Source: Nocardia brasiliensis IFM 10847 (GTDB lineage: Bacteria; Actinomycetota; Actinomycetes; Mycobacteriales; Mycobacteriaceae). Taken from it: a stretch of DNA of 64,000 bases. Where the stretch lies: positions 57,292 through 121,291 of the forward strand of contig NZ_BAUA01000161.1 of assembly GCF_000710915.1 (NCBI RefSeq), given 5' to 3'. The first letter of the stretch is position 1, and each line of letters starts with the position of its first letter. Of the stretch, positions 15,984 through 24,636 are shown in pieces. The translations under genes and the position numbers were made by a program. The notes below the pieces were generated by a model. It did not search any database. It saw only the letters and a list, made by a program, of their open reading frames with translations, and was not told the origin of the DNA.

Positions 15984-16581
15984 CCGTGCGCCCCGATGAT
16001 TCGCTCACTCATGACAACGCTCCTCCTCGACGTCGGCGGCAAGTCCCCCGACCGAGGCTACCCGCGGCCGGCGGACCGGCGCAGCGTTCAGGCGCGATGC
16101 GGCTGGACGGTGCTGCGGTCGGTGCGCAGGTCAGCACCCGGCGCCCACCGCCGCGACCAGCAAGAGTTCCCCAGGAGATGCAGGCAGGCAGACCGACGGC
16201 GGCGGCCGTGGACAGCGACGGCGGTCCTGCCCAGGGGAAAGACGGTGGTTCAGCGCCGGATGTCGTAACCGCGGGCGCGGGCGCACGATCTCGGCGGCCA
16301 TCAGCACGGCGTGCCCGGTCAGGTTGCGGCCCAGCACGATCAGCGCGACGATGCGCCACAGCCGTGTATGCCGCCGGTCAACTGTTGGGCCGCAACGAGT
16401 TTCGATGCGTCCATGGCCGAGATGGCCGATGCCGAGCGATCGATCTCACCGGTGCCGAGCGATCGATTCCGCGCGAACTCGAGCATTTCGAGCAGGAATC
16501 GCGCAGAACCAGTAATATCGCGGGTCAACCCTTACTCGGATCGTCCGGCACGTTCCTGCCGGTGATGGGAAGTGATTTCGC
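15984..16581. other. 598-nt interval without a convincing gene
   Basis: No full-length gene is supported. The minus strand carries two overlapping open stretches that read like protein in different frames: 16340-16528 (ending AMDASKLVAAQQLTGG) and 16131-16337 (beginning LGRNLTGHAVLMAAEIV). They could be remains of one gene broken by a frameshift, but I cannot name a family. A 15-bp direct repeat lies at 16430-16467. The last ~50 nt hold the leader and GGGAAGTGA ribosome site of the SugC-like gene. Confidence 0.4.
16430..16467. repeat. 15-bp direct repeat, period 23
   Basis: TGCCGAGCGATCGAT occurs at 16430-16444 and 16453-16467. The unit contains the palindrome ATCGAT, so each copy could be a protein-binding site; no regulator is identified. 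It lies ~115 nt upstream of the SugC-like gene. Confidence 0.6.
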
Positions 16582-17664
<1,083 letters not shown>

Positions 17665-17807
17665 GTCCGGTGGTGCCGCCGCACCGGCAGATCGGCGCGG
17701 CGGCAGCAGACCGGATCAGCGAGGCGTCAGGCCGTGGGCCAGACGCCCGGCGCCGAGCAATCCCGGCGCCGAATCCGCAAGAGGCCCAGCCAGGTTCGAG
17801 GCTGGGG

Positions 17808-17902
17808 GCTGATACCGCGGGCCGAGGCCGACGGCGCGGGCCGAAGCTGATGCCGCGGGTTGAGGCTGATGCCGCGGGTTGAGGCTGATGCCGCGGGCGG
17901 AC
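17808..17902. repeat. five imperfect 19-bp tandem repeats in a non-coding interval
   Basis: Units start at 17808, 17827, 17846, 17865 and 17884; the consensus is GCTGATGCCGCGGGTTGAG. Units 3 and 4 are identical, 1, 2 and 5 differ by a few bases. The array lies in the 392-nt interval (17665-18056) between the convergent SugC-like and HxlR genes, where no gene is supported. The 19-nt period is not a multiple of three, which argues against a coding repeat. It may be a variable-number repeat. Confidence 0.75.
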
Positions 17903-18056
17903 ACGTCAGAACGGCAGTGGCGCAGGAGCGGTGTGCGGCACGCATGATCGTTTCCCGCACCACTTCTGCGTTCGCACACCCGCTCTGGCGTGGTGGGAAG
18001 ACGAACGGGGTGTGGGAAGACGGAAAGGGTGCGGCAGGGTCGGAGGGGTTGGGGCT

Positions 18057-18569
18057 TCAGGGTTTCGGGGTGCGCTTGGGCCGTTTGGCGGCGAGGTAGT
18101 CGTCGTTCAAGCGGACGCCGAGTTCTTCGAGTGCGATCTCGCGGCCGGATTCACTGCGGACCTGTACGCGCACGGGTGCGCCCGTGGCCTCTTCGACCAG
18201 GAGCAGCGGCGCGGGACCGGGCTGCAGATACGCGTCGCCCCACTGCATCAGCGCGAGGACGGCGGGGAGCAGGTCGCGGCCCATCGCGGTCAGCACGTAT
18301 TCGTGGCGGGTGCGTTTGCCCTGCTCCTGGTAGGGCTGCTTGGTGAGCAGGCCCGCCGCGGTGAGTTTGCGGAGCTGGCTCGCCGCGGCCGCGTCGGTGA
18401 TGCCGACGCGCTGCGCGAAGCCGTCGAATCGGGTGGTGCCGTAGTACGCCTCGCGCAGAATCAGGACGGCCGAGCGGGTGCCGACCAAATCCATCGCCTT
18501 GGCGATCGAGCAGTCCGTCGTCTGCCACGCGCTCAGATCGGCCAACGGGCCTTCCATCACTGCTGCCAT
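18057..18569 (-). CDS. HxlR-family transcriptional regulator
   Basis: About 170 residues. The N-terminal half is an HxlR winged helix: CSIAKAMDLVGTRSAVLILREAYYG, TRFDGFAQRVGITDAAAASQLRKL and the wing RHEYVLTAMGRDLLP, with a cysteine just before the first helix where redox- or aldehyde-sensing HxlR proteins also carry one. The C-terminal ~50 residues hold a beta-rich segment ending in RPKRTPKP. ATG 18569 is chosen; 18602, 18581, 18578 and 18557 are in frame. Divergent from the thiolase gene with a perfect dyad between them, so it probably controls the thiolase and itself. Confidence 0.83.
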   Translation of the reverse strand: MAAVMEGPLADLSAWQTTDCSIAKAMDLVGTRSAVLILREAYYGTTRFDGFAQRVGITDAAAASQLRKLTAAGLLTKQPYQEQGKRTRHEYVLTAMGRDLLPAVLALMQWGDAYLQPGPAPLLLVEEATGAPVRVQVRSESGREIALEELGVRLNDDYLAAKRPKRTPKP

Positions 18570-18609
18570 GACCGACATCATAGCCGAGCTGACTTGCCTC
18601 AACTATTGC

Positions 18610-18622
18610 CAGGTGTAACCTG
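18610..18622. promoter_or_regulatory. candidate HxlR operator (CAGGT-GTA-ACCTG)
   Basis: A perfect 5-3-5 inverted repeat lies in the 112-nt divergent gap between the HxlR gene and the thiolase gene, ~40 nt from the former and 60 nt from the latter. Its position fits an operator for both promoters; binding is inferred. Confidence 0.45.
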
Positions 18623-18681
18623 ACTATGTGTTGATAGAGCCAGGCATGGTCGCCGGGTTCTCGGTCCGGAAAGGTTGCACC

Positions 18682-19851
18682 ATGAGAGACGCGGTGATCG
18701 TCGAAGCGGTACGCACCCCGATCGGCAAGGGCAAGCCGAACGGTGCGTTGCACGAGGTCAACGCGGTGGACCTGCTCGCGCACAGCCTGCGCGAGGTGGT
18801 CAGCCGCAGCGGCGTCGACCCGGTACTCATCGATGACGTGATCGGCGGCATCGTCACCCAGGTCGGCGAGCAGGGCATGAACATGACCCGGCGGGCCGCG
18901 CTCGCCGCCGGCTACCCCGAATCCGTCGCCGCCACCACGGTGGACCGGCAGTGCGGCAGCAGTCAGCAGGCGATCCACTTCGCCGCGCAGGGCGTGCTCG
19001 CCGGGGCGTACGACATCGTCGTCGCCGCCGGCGTCGAATCGATGGGCCGAGTTCCCATGGGCGCCAACCTCGTCGGCTCCGACGATGTCTCGGGCGTCGG
19101 CTTCGCCGAGCGCTACCCGGAAGGGCTGGTACCGCAAGGGATCAGCGCCGAACTGATCGCCGCCAAATGGGGCCTGAACCGCACGCAGCTCGACGAATTC
19201 GCCATCGGCAGTCACGAAAAGGCCGCCCTGGCAACGAAGAACGGCCTGTTCACGCGCGAACTCGCGCCACTCAACGGGCTGTACACCGACGAGGGCATCC
19301 GGGTCGGCAGCACCCTCGACACCCTCGCCAAGCTGCGTCCCGCGTTCTACGACGAGGCCATGTCCGCCCGCTTCCCGCAGATCGGCTGGGAGGTCACCGC
19401 GGCGTCCGCGAGCCAGGTCAGCGACGGCAGTGCCGCGGTGCTCATCATGACCAGCGAGCGCGCGAAGCAGCTGGGCCTGCGTCCGCTGGCACGGCTGCAC
19501 AGCTTCGCGGTGGCAGGCGACGATCCGCTGCTGATGCTCACCGCCGTCATCCCGTCGACTCGAAAGGTGTTGCAACGAGCCGGACTCCAGCTCTCCGACA
19601 TCGACCTGTTCGAGGTCAACGAGGCCTTCTCGCCCGTCGTGCTGGCCTGGGCGCAGGAGACCGGCGCCGACCTCGCCAAGGTCAACGTGCACGGCGGCGC
19701 GATCGCCATCGGCCATCCGCTCGGCGCCTCCGGCGCCCGCCTGGCCACCACCCTGGTCCACGCGATGCAGGAACGCGGCGCCCGCTACGGCCTGCAAACC
19801 ATGTGCGAGGCAGGCGGTTTGTCCAACGCGATGATCCTCGAGCGGCTCTGA
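18682..19851 (+). CDS. acetyl-CoA C-acyltransferase (thiolase)
   Basis: 389 residues, full-length thiolase. Acyl-accepting Cys 91 in DRQCGSSQQAIH, the GGAIAIGHPLGASGAR block with catalytic His, and the second cysteine in TMCEAGGLSNAMI are all in place, so it should be active. It splits 3-ketoacyl-CoA with CoA (beta-oxidation) or condenses acetyl-CoA; the direction is not decided by sequence. ATG 18682 is preceded by GAAAGG. No hydratase or dehydrogenase partner is adjacent; the divergent HxlR regulator is its only linked gene. It ends at a strong hairpin shared with the convergent membrane protein gene. Confidence 0.92.
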   Translation: MRDAVIVEAVRTPIGKGKPNGALHEVNAVDLLAHSLREVVSRSGVDPVLIDDVIGGIVTQVGEQGMNMTRRAALAAGYPESVAATTVDRQCGSSQQAIHFAAQGVLAGAYDIVVAAGVESMGRVPMGANLVGSDDVSGVGFAERYPEGLVPQGISAELIAAKWGLNRTQLDEFAIGSHEKAALATKNGLFTRELAPLNGLYTDEGIRVGSTLDTLAKLRPAFYDEAMSARFPQIGWEVTAASASQVSDGSAAVLIMTSERAKQLGLRPLARLHSFAVAGDDPLLMLTAVIPSTRKVLQRAGLQLSDIDLFEVNEAFSPVVLAWAQETGADLAKVNVHGGAIAIGHPLGASGARLATTLVHAMQERGARYGLQTMCEAGGLSNAMILERL

Positions 19852-19857
19852 GCGCAG

Positions 19858-19885
19858 CGGTGCCCACCTCGCGGGGTGGGCACCG
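19858..19885. terminator. bidirectional hairpin terminator
   Basis: A perfect 11-bp stem (19858-19868 with 19875-19885) and 6-nt loop fill the gap between two convergent stops; it directly abuts the stop of the minus-strand gene. Confidence 0.8.
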
Positions 19886-20224
19886 TCATACCGCCACCAG
19901 CACGATCGCGACCAACAGTCCGGCCACCCACGCGCCGATGATCACCGGCACCGCCACCACCGGGGTCCACCCGACGGGCCTGCGGGCCCGGACCTTTCCC
20001 ACCATCAGCAGCACCGCCCAGAGCACCGCGACGACGATCCCGGCGAACGCGACGAACTGCGCGACCGCCAGATAGCGCCGCGCCCCGCCGTCGGCGTCCT
20101 CCCACGCCACCACGTCGTAGACCGACACGAATGCCGCCACCACCCAGGCAAAACCGATCACGAACACCGACCCGAGCACTGCCCGCGCGATGTCCGCTCC
20201 CCACCCCCGCAATTGCGAACTCAC
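19886..20224 (-). CDS. small membrane protein, three TM helices
   Basis: 112 residues, start GTG 20224. Hydrophobic helices at ~15-35, ~50-75 and ~88-110, with an acidic loop EDADGG between the first two and a basic KVRARR loop before the third. Family not recognised. It follows the HxlR regulator gene at 20269 on the same strand with a 44-nt gap and could be co-transcribed with it. Confidence 0.65.
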   Translation of the reverse strand: MSSQLRGWGADIARAVLGSVFVIGFAWVVAAFVSVYDVVAWEDADGGARRYLAVAQFVAFAGIVVAVLWAVLLMVGKVRARRPVGWTPVVAVPVIIGAWVAGLLVAIVLVAV

Positions 20225-20268
20225 CCCTCATTCCTGCCCGCAACGTGGCCGCACCAAACGCGTGATCC

Positions 20269-20721
20269 TCAGGTTGCCGCACCGGGCCCGGGCAGCAGGT
20301 CGATGTCGGTGGCGCGCATGGGTTCACCGCAGTGGTCGCAGCGGAGCTCCACATTGCTGATCTCACCGCACGCGTGATGGCGGTAGAGGACCGGCGGCCC
20401 GGCGGCCCCCGCGCGCCATTTGTCGCCCCAGCCCTTCATGACCATGAGCACCTCGAACAGTTCGATGCCCTGCTGGGTCAGTACGTATTCGTAGCGGGGG
20501 CGCTGGTCGTAGGGCTTGCGCTCGAGAACGCCGTGCTCGACCAGGTGGTTCAGGCGTTCGGTGAGCACCTTGCGGGAGACACCGAGATCGGCTTGGAGCT
20601 GATCGAAGCGCGTCATGCCGACGAACACGTCGCGCAGGATCAGCGGTGACCATGCCTCGCCGATGACATCGAGGGTGCGCGCGATGGAACAGGCCATCTC
20701 ACCGAAGTTCGTCCGCTGCAT
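20269..20721 (-). CDS. HxlR-family regulator with C-terminal zinc-ribbon-like tail
   Basis: 150 residues. The N-terminal ~105 residues are a standard HxlR winged helix (CSIARTLDVIGEAWSPLILRDVF, TRFDQLQADLGVSRKVLTERLNHL, RYEYVLTQQGIELFEVL). The C-terminal extension has HHACGE and CDHCGEPM, four Cys/His ligands spaced like a small zinc ribbon. The likely target is the divergent DHFR-type gene at 20811, with repeats between. ATG 20721. Confidence 0.86.
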   Translation of the reverse strand: MQRTNFGEMACSIARTLDVIGEAWSPLILRDVFVGMTRFDQLQADLGVSRKVLTERLNHLVEHGVLERKPYDQRPRYEYVLTQQGIELFEVLMVMKGWGDKWRAGAAGPPVLYRHHACGEISNVELRCDHCGEPMRATDIDLLPGPGAAT

Positions 20722-20742
20722 GAAAGCAGTCTACCAATTGGG

Positions 20743-20798
20743 GTTCCCTTAAGGAACTCAGACTGCTACGGTTCTGGAGTCTCCTGAAGGAACTCAGA
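20743..20798. promoter_or_regulatory. inverted and direct repeats in divergent HxlR promoter
   Basis: GTTCC-CTTAA-GGAAC (20743-20757) is a perfect inverted repeat. The 12-mer AAGGAACTCAGA occurs at 20751-20762 and 20787-20798, a spacing of 36 nt. The second copy lies just before the ribosome site of the gene at 20811, so a regulator bound to both would block initiation there. Binding by the adjacent HxlR protein is inference. Confidence 0.5.
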
Positions 20799-20810
20799 AA
20801 GGAAGCGGCG

Positions 20811-21401
20811 ATGAGCAAGGTCATCAGCGCTCATTCGGTATCCGTCGACGGATACATCACCGGGCGCGACCCCCGAGCCGGGCACGGACTCGGCGACGGC
20901 GGGATGCTCTTCGACTGGTACTTCGACGGCGACACACCCAGCGCGGTGTTCGACGGTTTCAAGCTGAGCGCGCCGAGCGCCCGGGTCTTCGACGCCGCGG
21001 GCGGGCGCGTGGGCGCGATCGTCGCCGGCCGCAACACCTACGAGGACTCGGAACGATTCAACGGCGGCAGTCCGCATCCGAACGCCCGGCTGGTGGTGCT
21101 CAGCCATCGTCCGGTGCCGGTCAGCGCACAGCAGATCCTGGTCACGACCGGGATCGAAGACGCGATCGCGGCGGCCCGCGAAGCGGCCGGGGACGGTGAT
21201 GTCGGGCTGATGGGCGGTGGTGTGCTGGCCGCGGCGTTGCAGGCCGGGCTCGTCGACGAGGTGCTCCTGCACCAGGTTCCGATCCTGCTCGGCGGCGGTC
21301 GGCCGTTCTTCCAGTCGCTCCCGGAGCACGTGCGGCTGCGGCTGATCGAAGCCGTCCCCGCCCCCGGCGTCACCCACCTGCACTACGAGGTCCAGCGATG
21401 A
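20811..21401 (+). CDS. dihydrofolate reductase-family (RibD C-terminal) protein
   Basis: 196 residues of the DHFR/RibD-C fold: SVDGYITG near the N-terminus, GAIVAGRNTYEDS (the NADPH-binding GR-x-TYE motif), VVLSHRPVP, a GLMGGGVLAAALQAGLVDEV core and LLGGGRPFFQSL. Such stand-alone proteins are NADPH-dependent reductases of unknown substrate. ATG 20811 follows an AAGGAAG site. It overlaps the downstream PPOX gene by four bases (ATGA), so the two work as a pair. Confidence 0.88.
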   Translation: MSKVISAHSVSVDGYITGRDPRAGHGLGDGGMLFDWYFDGDTPSAVFDGFKLSAPSARVFDAAGGRVGAIVAGRNTYEDSERFNGGSPHPNARLVVLSHRPVPVSAQQILVTTGIEDAIAAAREAAGDGDVGLMGGGVLAAALQAGLVDEVLLHQVPILLGGGRPFFQSLPEHVRLRLIEAVPAPGVTHLHYEVQR

Positions 21402-21775
21402 TCGACCCCGCCGTCCGCCAGGTACTCGACAGTGCCCCGCACGCGCACCTGGCCACCCTGCTGCCCGACGGCTCGCCCCACGCCGTGCCCGTCTACGTCG
21501 GCACCGAGGGCGACCACGTCGTCTTCTTCACCGGCCCGGACTCGCGCAAGGCCCGCAACCTGCGCCGCGACCCCCGGGTCGCATTGTCGATGACCCCCGC
21601 CGACAACCTCTTTCACCCGGTGATCCTGCGCGGCCGGGTCGTCGAATGGCTCGACGGCGACGCCGCCTGGGCGATTATCGACCGGCTCGCGATCGAATAC
21701 ACCGGCCAGCCCTACTCCCGCGAACTCGACCGCGTCGTCGCCCTGATCGAACCCGACCACCAGCGCGCCGGGTGA
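21398..21775 (+). CDS. PPOX/FDOR-class flavin- or F420-binding protein
   Basis: 125 residues, the split-barrel fold of pyridoxamine-phosphate-oxidase-like proteins: HLATLLPDGSPHAVPVYV, VVFFTGPDSRKARNLRRDPRVALSM, VILRGRVVEW and a C-terminal YTGQPY helix. In actinobacteria proteins of this size often use F420 or FMN to reduce small molecules; which cofactor cannot be told here. Translationally coupled to the DHFR-type gene. Confidence 0.85.
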   Translation: MIDPAVRQVLDSAPHAHLATLLPDGSPHAVPVYVGTEGDHVVFFTGPDSRKARNLRRDPRVALSMTPADNLFHPVILRGRVVEWLDGDAAWAIIDRLAIEYTGQPYSRELDRVVALIEPDHQRAG

Positions 21776-21825
21776 GAGCGGTTGGCACCGTTGAGAGTTC
21801 GGCCGTGGTGCAGCAGGATGGCGTG

Positions 21826-22131
21826 ATGACAGTCGCGTCCGATGGGGAAGATCTGGCCACTGCGCCGGGTGCCGTGGTGCTGGCAGGCACCGTGCTCGGC
21901 GTGGCGATTCTGTTGTGTGTCCGGCTCGGGCGAGTTCCGTTCGCCGGCGCGTTGACCGATCCAGATCAGCTGGTCGGGATCGTGCTCGGCGGGGTGCTGC
22001 TGGGTGTCTGCCAGCTGATCTGGGCGATCAAGACGCTGTACGTGGTGGGCAGGCAGCGGCAGTGGTCGTGGCGGATCGTCGCGGTGCCGGTGGTGGTATT
22101 CGCCGGGGCGGCAGCCGGATTGGTCGCGTGA
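21826..22131 (+). CDS. small membrane protein
   Basis: About 101 residues with three hydrophobic helices (~14-32, ~45-70, ~82-100) and a WAIKTLYVVGRQRQW stretch between the last two. GTG 21823, immediately before ATG 21826, is also possible. No family recognised. Its stop is 7 nt from the convergent stop of the next membrane protein gene. Confidence 0.6.
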   Translation: MTVASDGEDLATAPGAVVLAGTVLGVAILLCVRLGRVPFAGALTDPDQLVGIVLGGVLLGVCQLIWAIKTLYVVGRQRQWSWRIVAVPVVVFAGAAAGLVA

Positions 22132-22138
22132 GCGGGCG

Positions 22139-22510
22139 TCACGCAGTGTTGTAGACCTCGTTGGCCAGGGCCGCGCCGCTGAAGAACGAGGCCACGATCA
22201 GGACCATGGCCAGGACCGGCCAGTACCACATCAGCCAGCGCTTCACGGCGGCGATGATGATCATGACGAAGGAGCCGGCGAGGGCGAGAGCGGTACCGCC
22301 CCAGGAGACGCCGAAAGCCGCGCTCAGATATTCGTCGCGGCAATCGCGACCGGATCCGCACGCGTCGGCGGCGAAGGCGAAGAAGACGGTGCAGTAGGCG
22401 GCGAGCAGGCCGAGCACCGCGGCGGCGCAATAGAGGACGACGGTCAGGATCACGTCCCAGGTCCGCTGCTGCGGCTGGGCCGACTGATAAGCGGCCGGGT
22501 AGTAGGTCAT
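22139..22510 (-). CDS. small membrane protein, about three TM helices
   Basis: 123 residues. A short polar, Gln/Tyr-rich N-terminus (YYPAAYQSAQPQQ) precedes hydrophobic segments at ~18-45, ~65-88 and ~92-115. The first loop contains two cysteines (CGSGRDC) likely outside the membrane. Function unknown. Divergent from menC. Confidence 0.7.
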   Translation of the reverse strand: MTYYPAAYQSAQPQQRTWDVILTVVLYCAAAVLGLLAAYCTVFFAFAADACGSGRDCRDEYLSAAFGVSWGGTALALAGSFVMIIIAAVKRWLMWYWPVLAMVLIVASFFSGAALANEVYNTA

Positions 22511-22579
22511 GCCTTCAGCATCGTGGGCGCGACCGATGGCGAGCACCGCAAAACTACTCAGGCCGGATGAGGGGATTCC

Positions 22580-23578
22580 GTGCCGGTTACGCTGGCGGCG
22601 ATGAGCGATCAAGTGCTGGAGAGCTTCGTCTACGCCATACCGATGCGCACCCGATTCCGCGGTATCACGGTGCGCGAAGGGATGCTGATCCGCGGACCGC
22701 TCGGCTGGGGCGAGTTCTGTCCGTTCGTCGAATACGACGACCGGGAAGCGGCCGGGTGGCTGGCGACGGCGCTCGAGCAGGTGAGCACCGGATGGCCGGA
22801 ACCGGTCCGCGACCGGATCCCGATCAACTGCACGGTGCCCGCGGTGGACGCGGAGCGCGCGCACGCGATCGTCGCAGGATCGGGCTGCGGCACGGCGAAG
22901 GTGAAAATCGCGGACCATCCCGATTCGCTGAGCGAAGATCTCGCCCGAGTCGAGGCTGTGCGCGACGCCCTGGGTCCGGCCGGGGCGATCCGGGTCGACG
23001 CCAACGCGGTGTGGGATGTCGAAACCGCGGTCGCGCACATCACCCGAATCGACCGAGCCGCAGGCGGTTTGGAGTATGTCGAGCAGCCGTGCCGAACGAT
23101 CGAGGAGTTGGCGGCGGTGCGCGCCCGCGTCGACGTCCGGATCGCCGCGGACGAATCGATCCGGCGCGCGGAAGACCCGCTGCGCGTCGCGGTCGCCGAC
23201 GCCGCCGATATCGCGGTACTCAAATGCACTCCCCTGGGCGGGGTCCGCCGCGCACTGCGGGTAGCCGAGGCCGCAGGATTACCCTGCGTGATCTCCTCGG
23301 CACTGGAAACCAGCGTCGGTCTGGCCGCCCAGCTAGCCCTCGCCGGCGCCCTCCCCGAACTCGACTTCGCCTGCGGTCTGGGCACGTTGTCCCTGCTCAC
23401 CGGCGACACAGTGCGTGATTCGCTACGCCCTGCCGAGGGCTACCTCCCCGTCCCCCGAACCGCCCCCCGACCCGACCCTGCCCTGCTCGAGCAATACCGC
23501 CAACGCGACCCCGAACGAGTCACCTGGTGGGAGAACCGCCTAGAGCGCACCCTCCAACTGATCCCAGCCGCACCCTGA
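22580..23578 (+). CDS. menC: o-succinylbenzoate synthase
   Basis: 332 residues, close in layout to mycobacterial MenC of the enolase superfamily. It dehydrates SHCHC to o-succinylbenzoate in menaquinone synthesis. Catalytic and metal residues are visible in order: AKVKIADH (Lys), RVDANAVWD (Asp), LEYVEQPC (Glu), IAADESIRR (Asp) and VLKCTPLGG (Lys). GTG 22580 has GAGGGG 5 nt upstream; ATG 22601 (7 residues shorter) is the main alternative. No other men gene is nearby, as is often the case in this group. Confidence 0.92.
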   Translation: MPVTLAAMSDQVLESFVYAIPMRTRFRGITVREGMLIRGPLGWGEFCPFVEYDDREAAGWLATALEQVSTGWPEPVRDRIPINCTVPAVDAERAHAIVAGSGCGTAKVKIADHPDSLSEDLARVEAVRDALGPAGAIRVDANAVWDVETAVAHITRIDRAAGGLEYVEQPCRTIEELAAVRARVDVRIAADESIRRAEDPLRVAVADAADIAVLKCTPLGGVRRALRVAEAAGLPCVISSALETSVGLAAQLALAGALPELDFACGLGTLSLLTGDTVRDSLRPAEGYLPVPRTAPRPDPALLEQYRQRDPERVTWWENRLERTLQLIPAAP

Positions 23579-23714
23579 TTCGCCACCGCCCCCGGTCGCG
23601 GCGGCTACCTGAATAGTCGTGGCCTCCCGCATAGTTCGCGGCCTAAGCCCCTGGTGTGCCCCGACTCAGCGGCGCGCAGAACTGACCCAGCACTGCCGCG
23701 CACCTTTCGTCACC

Positions 23715-23748
23715 CCGCGCGCGTGTTAGTCGACCGACACGCGCGCGG
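23715..23748 (+). terminator. hairpin terminator after menC
   Basis: A perfect 12-bp CG-rich stem (23715-23726 with 23737-23748), 10-nt loop, in the 254-nt interval between the convergent menC and metallohydrolase genes. The rest of that interval shows nothing recognisable. Confidence 0.65.
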
Positions 23749-23832
23749 GACGCTGAAACGCGCGCGGGACGGTGCGCCGCGGGACGGCAGGGCGCCGGGA
23801 AGGCGCACTCGCTGGGGCGCAACGGGGTTGGG

Positions 23833-24345
23833 TCAACCCAGGCGTACGCCGCAGCCCAGCATTGTCGCGCGCAGGATCAGGGCTGCTTCGGGACCGATGA
23901 TGCCGTCTGTCAATTCCAGATAGCGGGTGCAGAATTCGGGACCGTGGGGGGCGACTTTTTCCGGCGCGGATTCCAGGTGGTGGGCGAGTTCGTGCAGGAC
24001 GACCAGTTCGCGGAGTGCCCAGGCGGTGCCGCCGGTGTGCAGCGGGACGGCGAGCACGGCGTCGGCGGACTCGTAGTGGGCGGCGGTGGCGCCCGCCCTG
24101 GCGCGCACCCGCACCGGTACGTCGGCGCGATCCCACTGTGCCCGAACCCAATTCAGTGCGAGCACCTTGTCCGCGTAGGTCTGCACCGAATCCACCGAGG
24201 CGAAACGGCGTTCGATCGGCAGGGTGATGTGCGAGCCGTAGAGTTCGACGGTGCGATTGCCGTGCTCGTCGGCGCGATCGAAGACCCCGCGCACCAGCTG
24301 CTCGGCGTCGTACACCTTGGCGCGCTGGGTATCTCGCGCACTCAC
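23833..24345 (-). CDS. TIGR04338-like zinc metallohydrolase
   Basis: 170 residues with a zincin motif HELAHH (His 118, Glu 119, His 122) in a helix; the third ligand is probably in APHGPEF, where His follows at the usual distance. The N-terminal half (RDTQRAKVYDAEQLVRGVFDRA) matches from memory a small actinobacterial metallohydrolase family of unknown substrate. Start GTG 24345 has AGGAGA upstream; a longer frame to 24441 would add a poor N-terminus. It lies on the same strand as the DUF2786 gene, 291 nt away; these two families often neighbour each other. Confidence 0.82.
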   Translation of the reverse strand: MSARDTQRAKVYDAEQLVRGVFDRADEHGNRTVELYGSHITLPIERRFASVDSVQTYADKVLALNWVRAQWDRADVPVRVRARAGATAAHYESADAVLAVPLHTGGTAWALRELVVLHELAHHLESAPEKVAPHGPEFCTRYLELTDGIIGPEAALILRATMLGCGVRLG

Positions 24346-24636
24346 GACAGATCTCCTGCCGAGTACGTCGCAGCCGCGCACGAAGACAACTGCTGACCCG
24401 ACATCCACGACCGAGCCGAACGCCTGTGCCGGAACAAGCATTCGGCCCAGTCAGTGCGACTCGTCCCCAGGTCTCGGACGACTCGGCCACGAACCCGCCC
24501 GCCCGTCCCTCGAGCCCGCGGCCGTCCTGCCCTTCGCCCGAACCCACTGTGGCTCAGGTCACTCAGCTGACACACGCTCACGAGCATCGTCCGACGTACC
24601 CGAATGCGCGACCCGAGCGGGAAATCCGCGGCGCAC

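Noticed and set aside
23726..24547. Longer minus-strand frames over the metallohydrolase gene
   Set aside because: They are Arg/Pro-rich and out of phase with the HELAHH protein, which has its own GTG and AGGAGA site.
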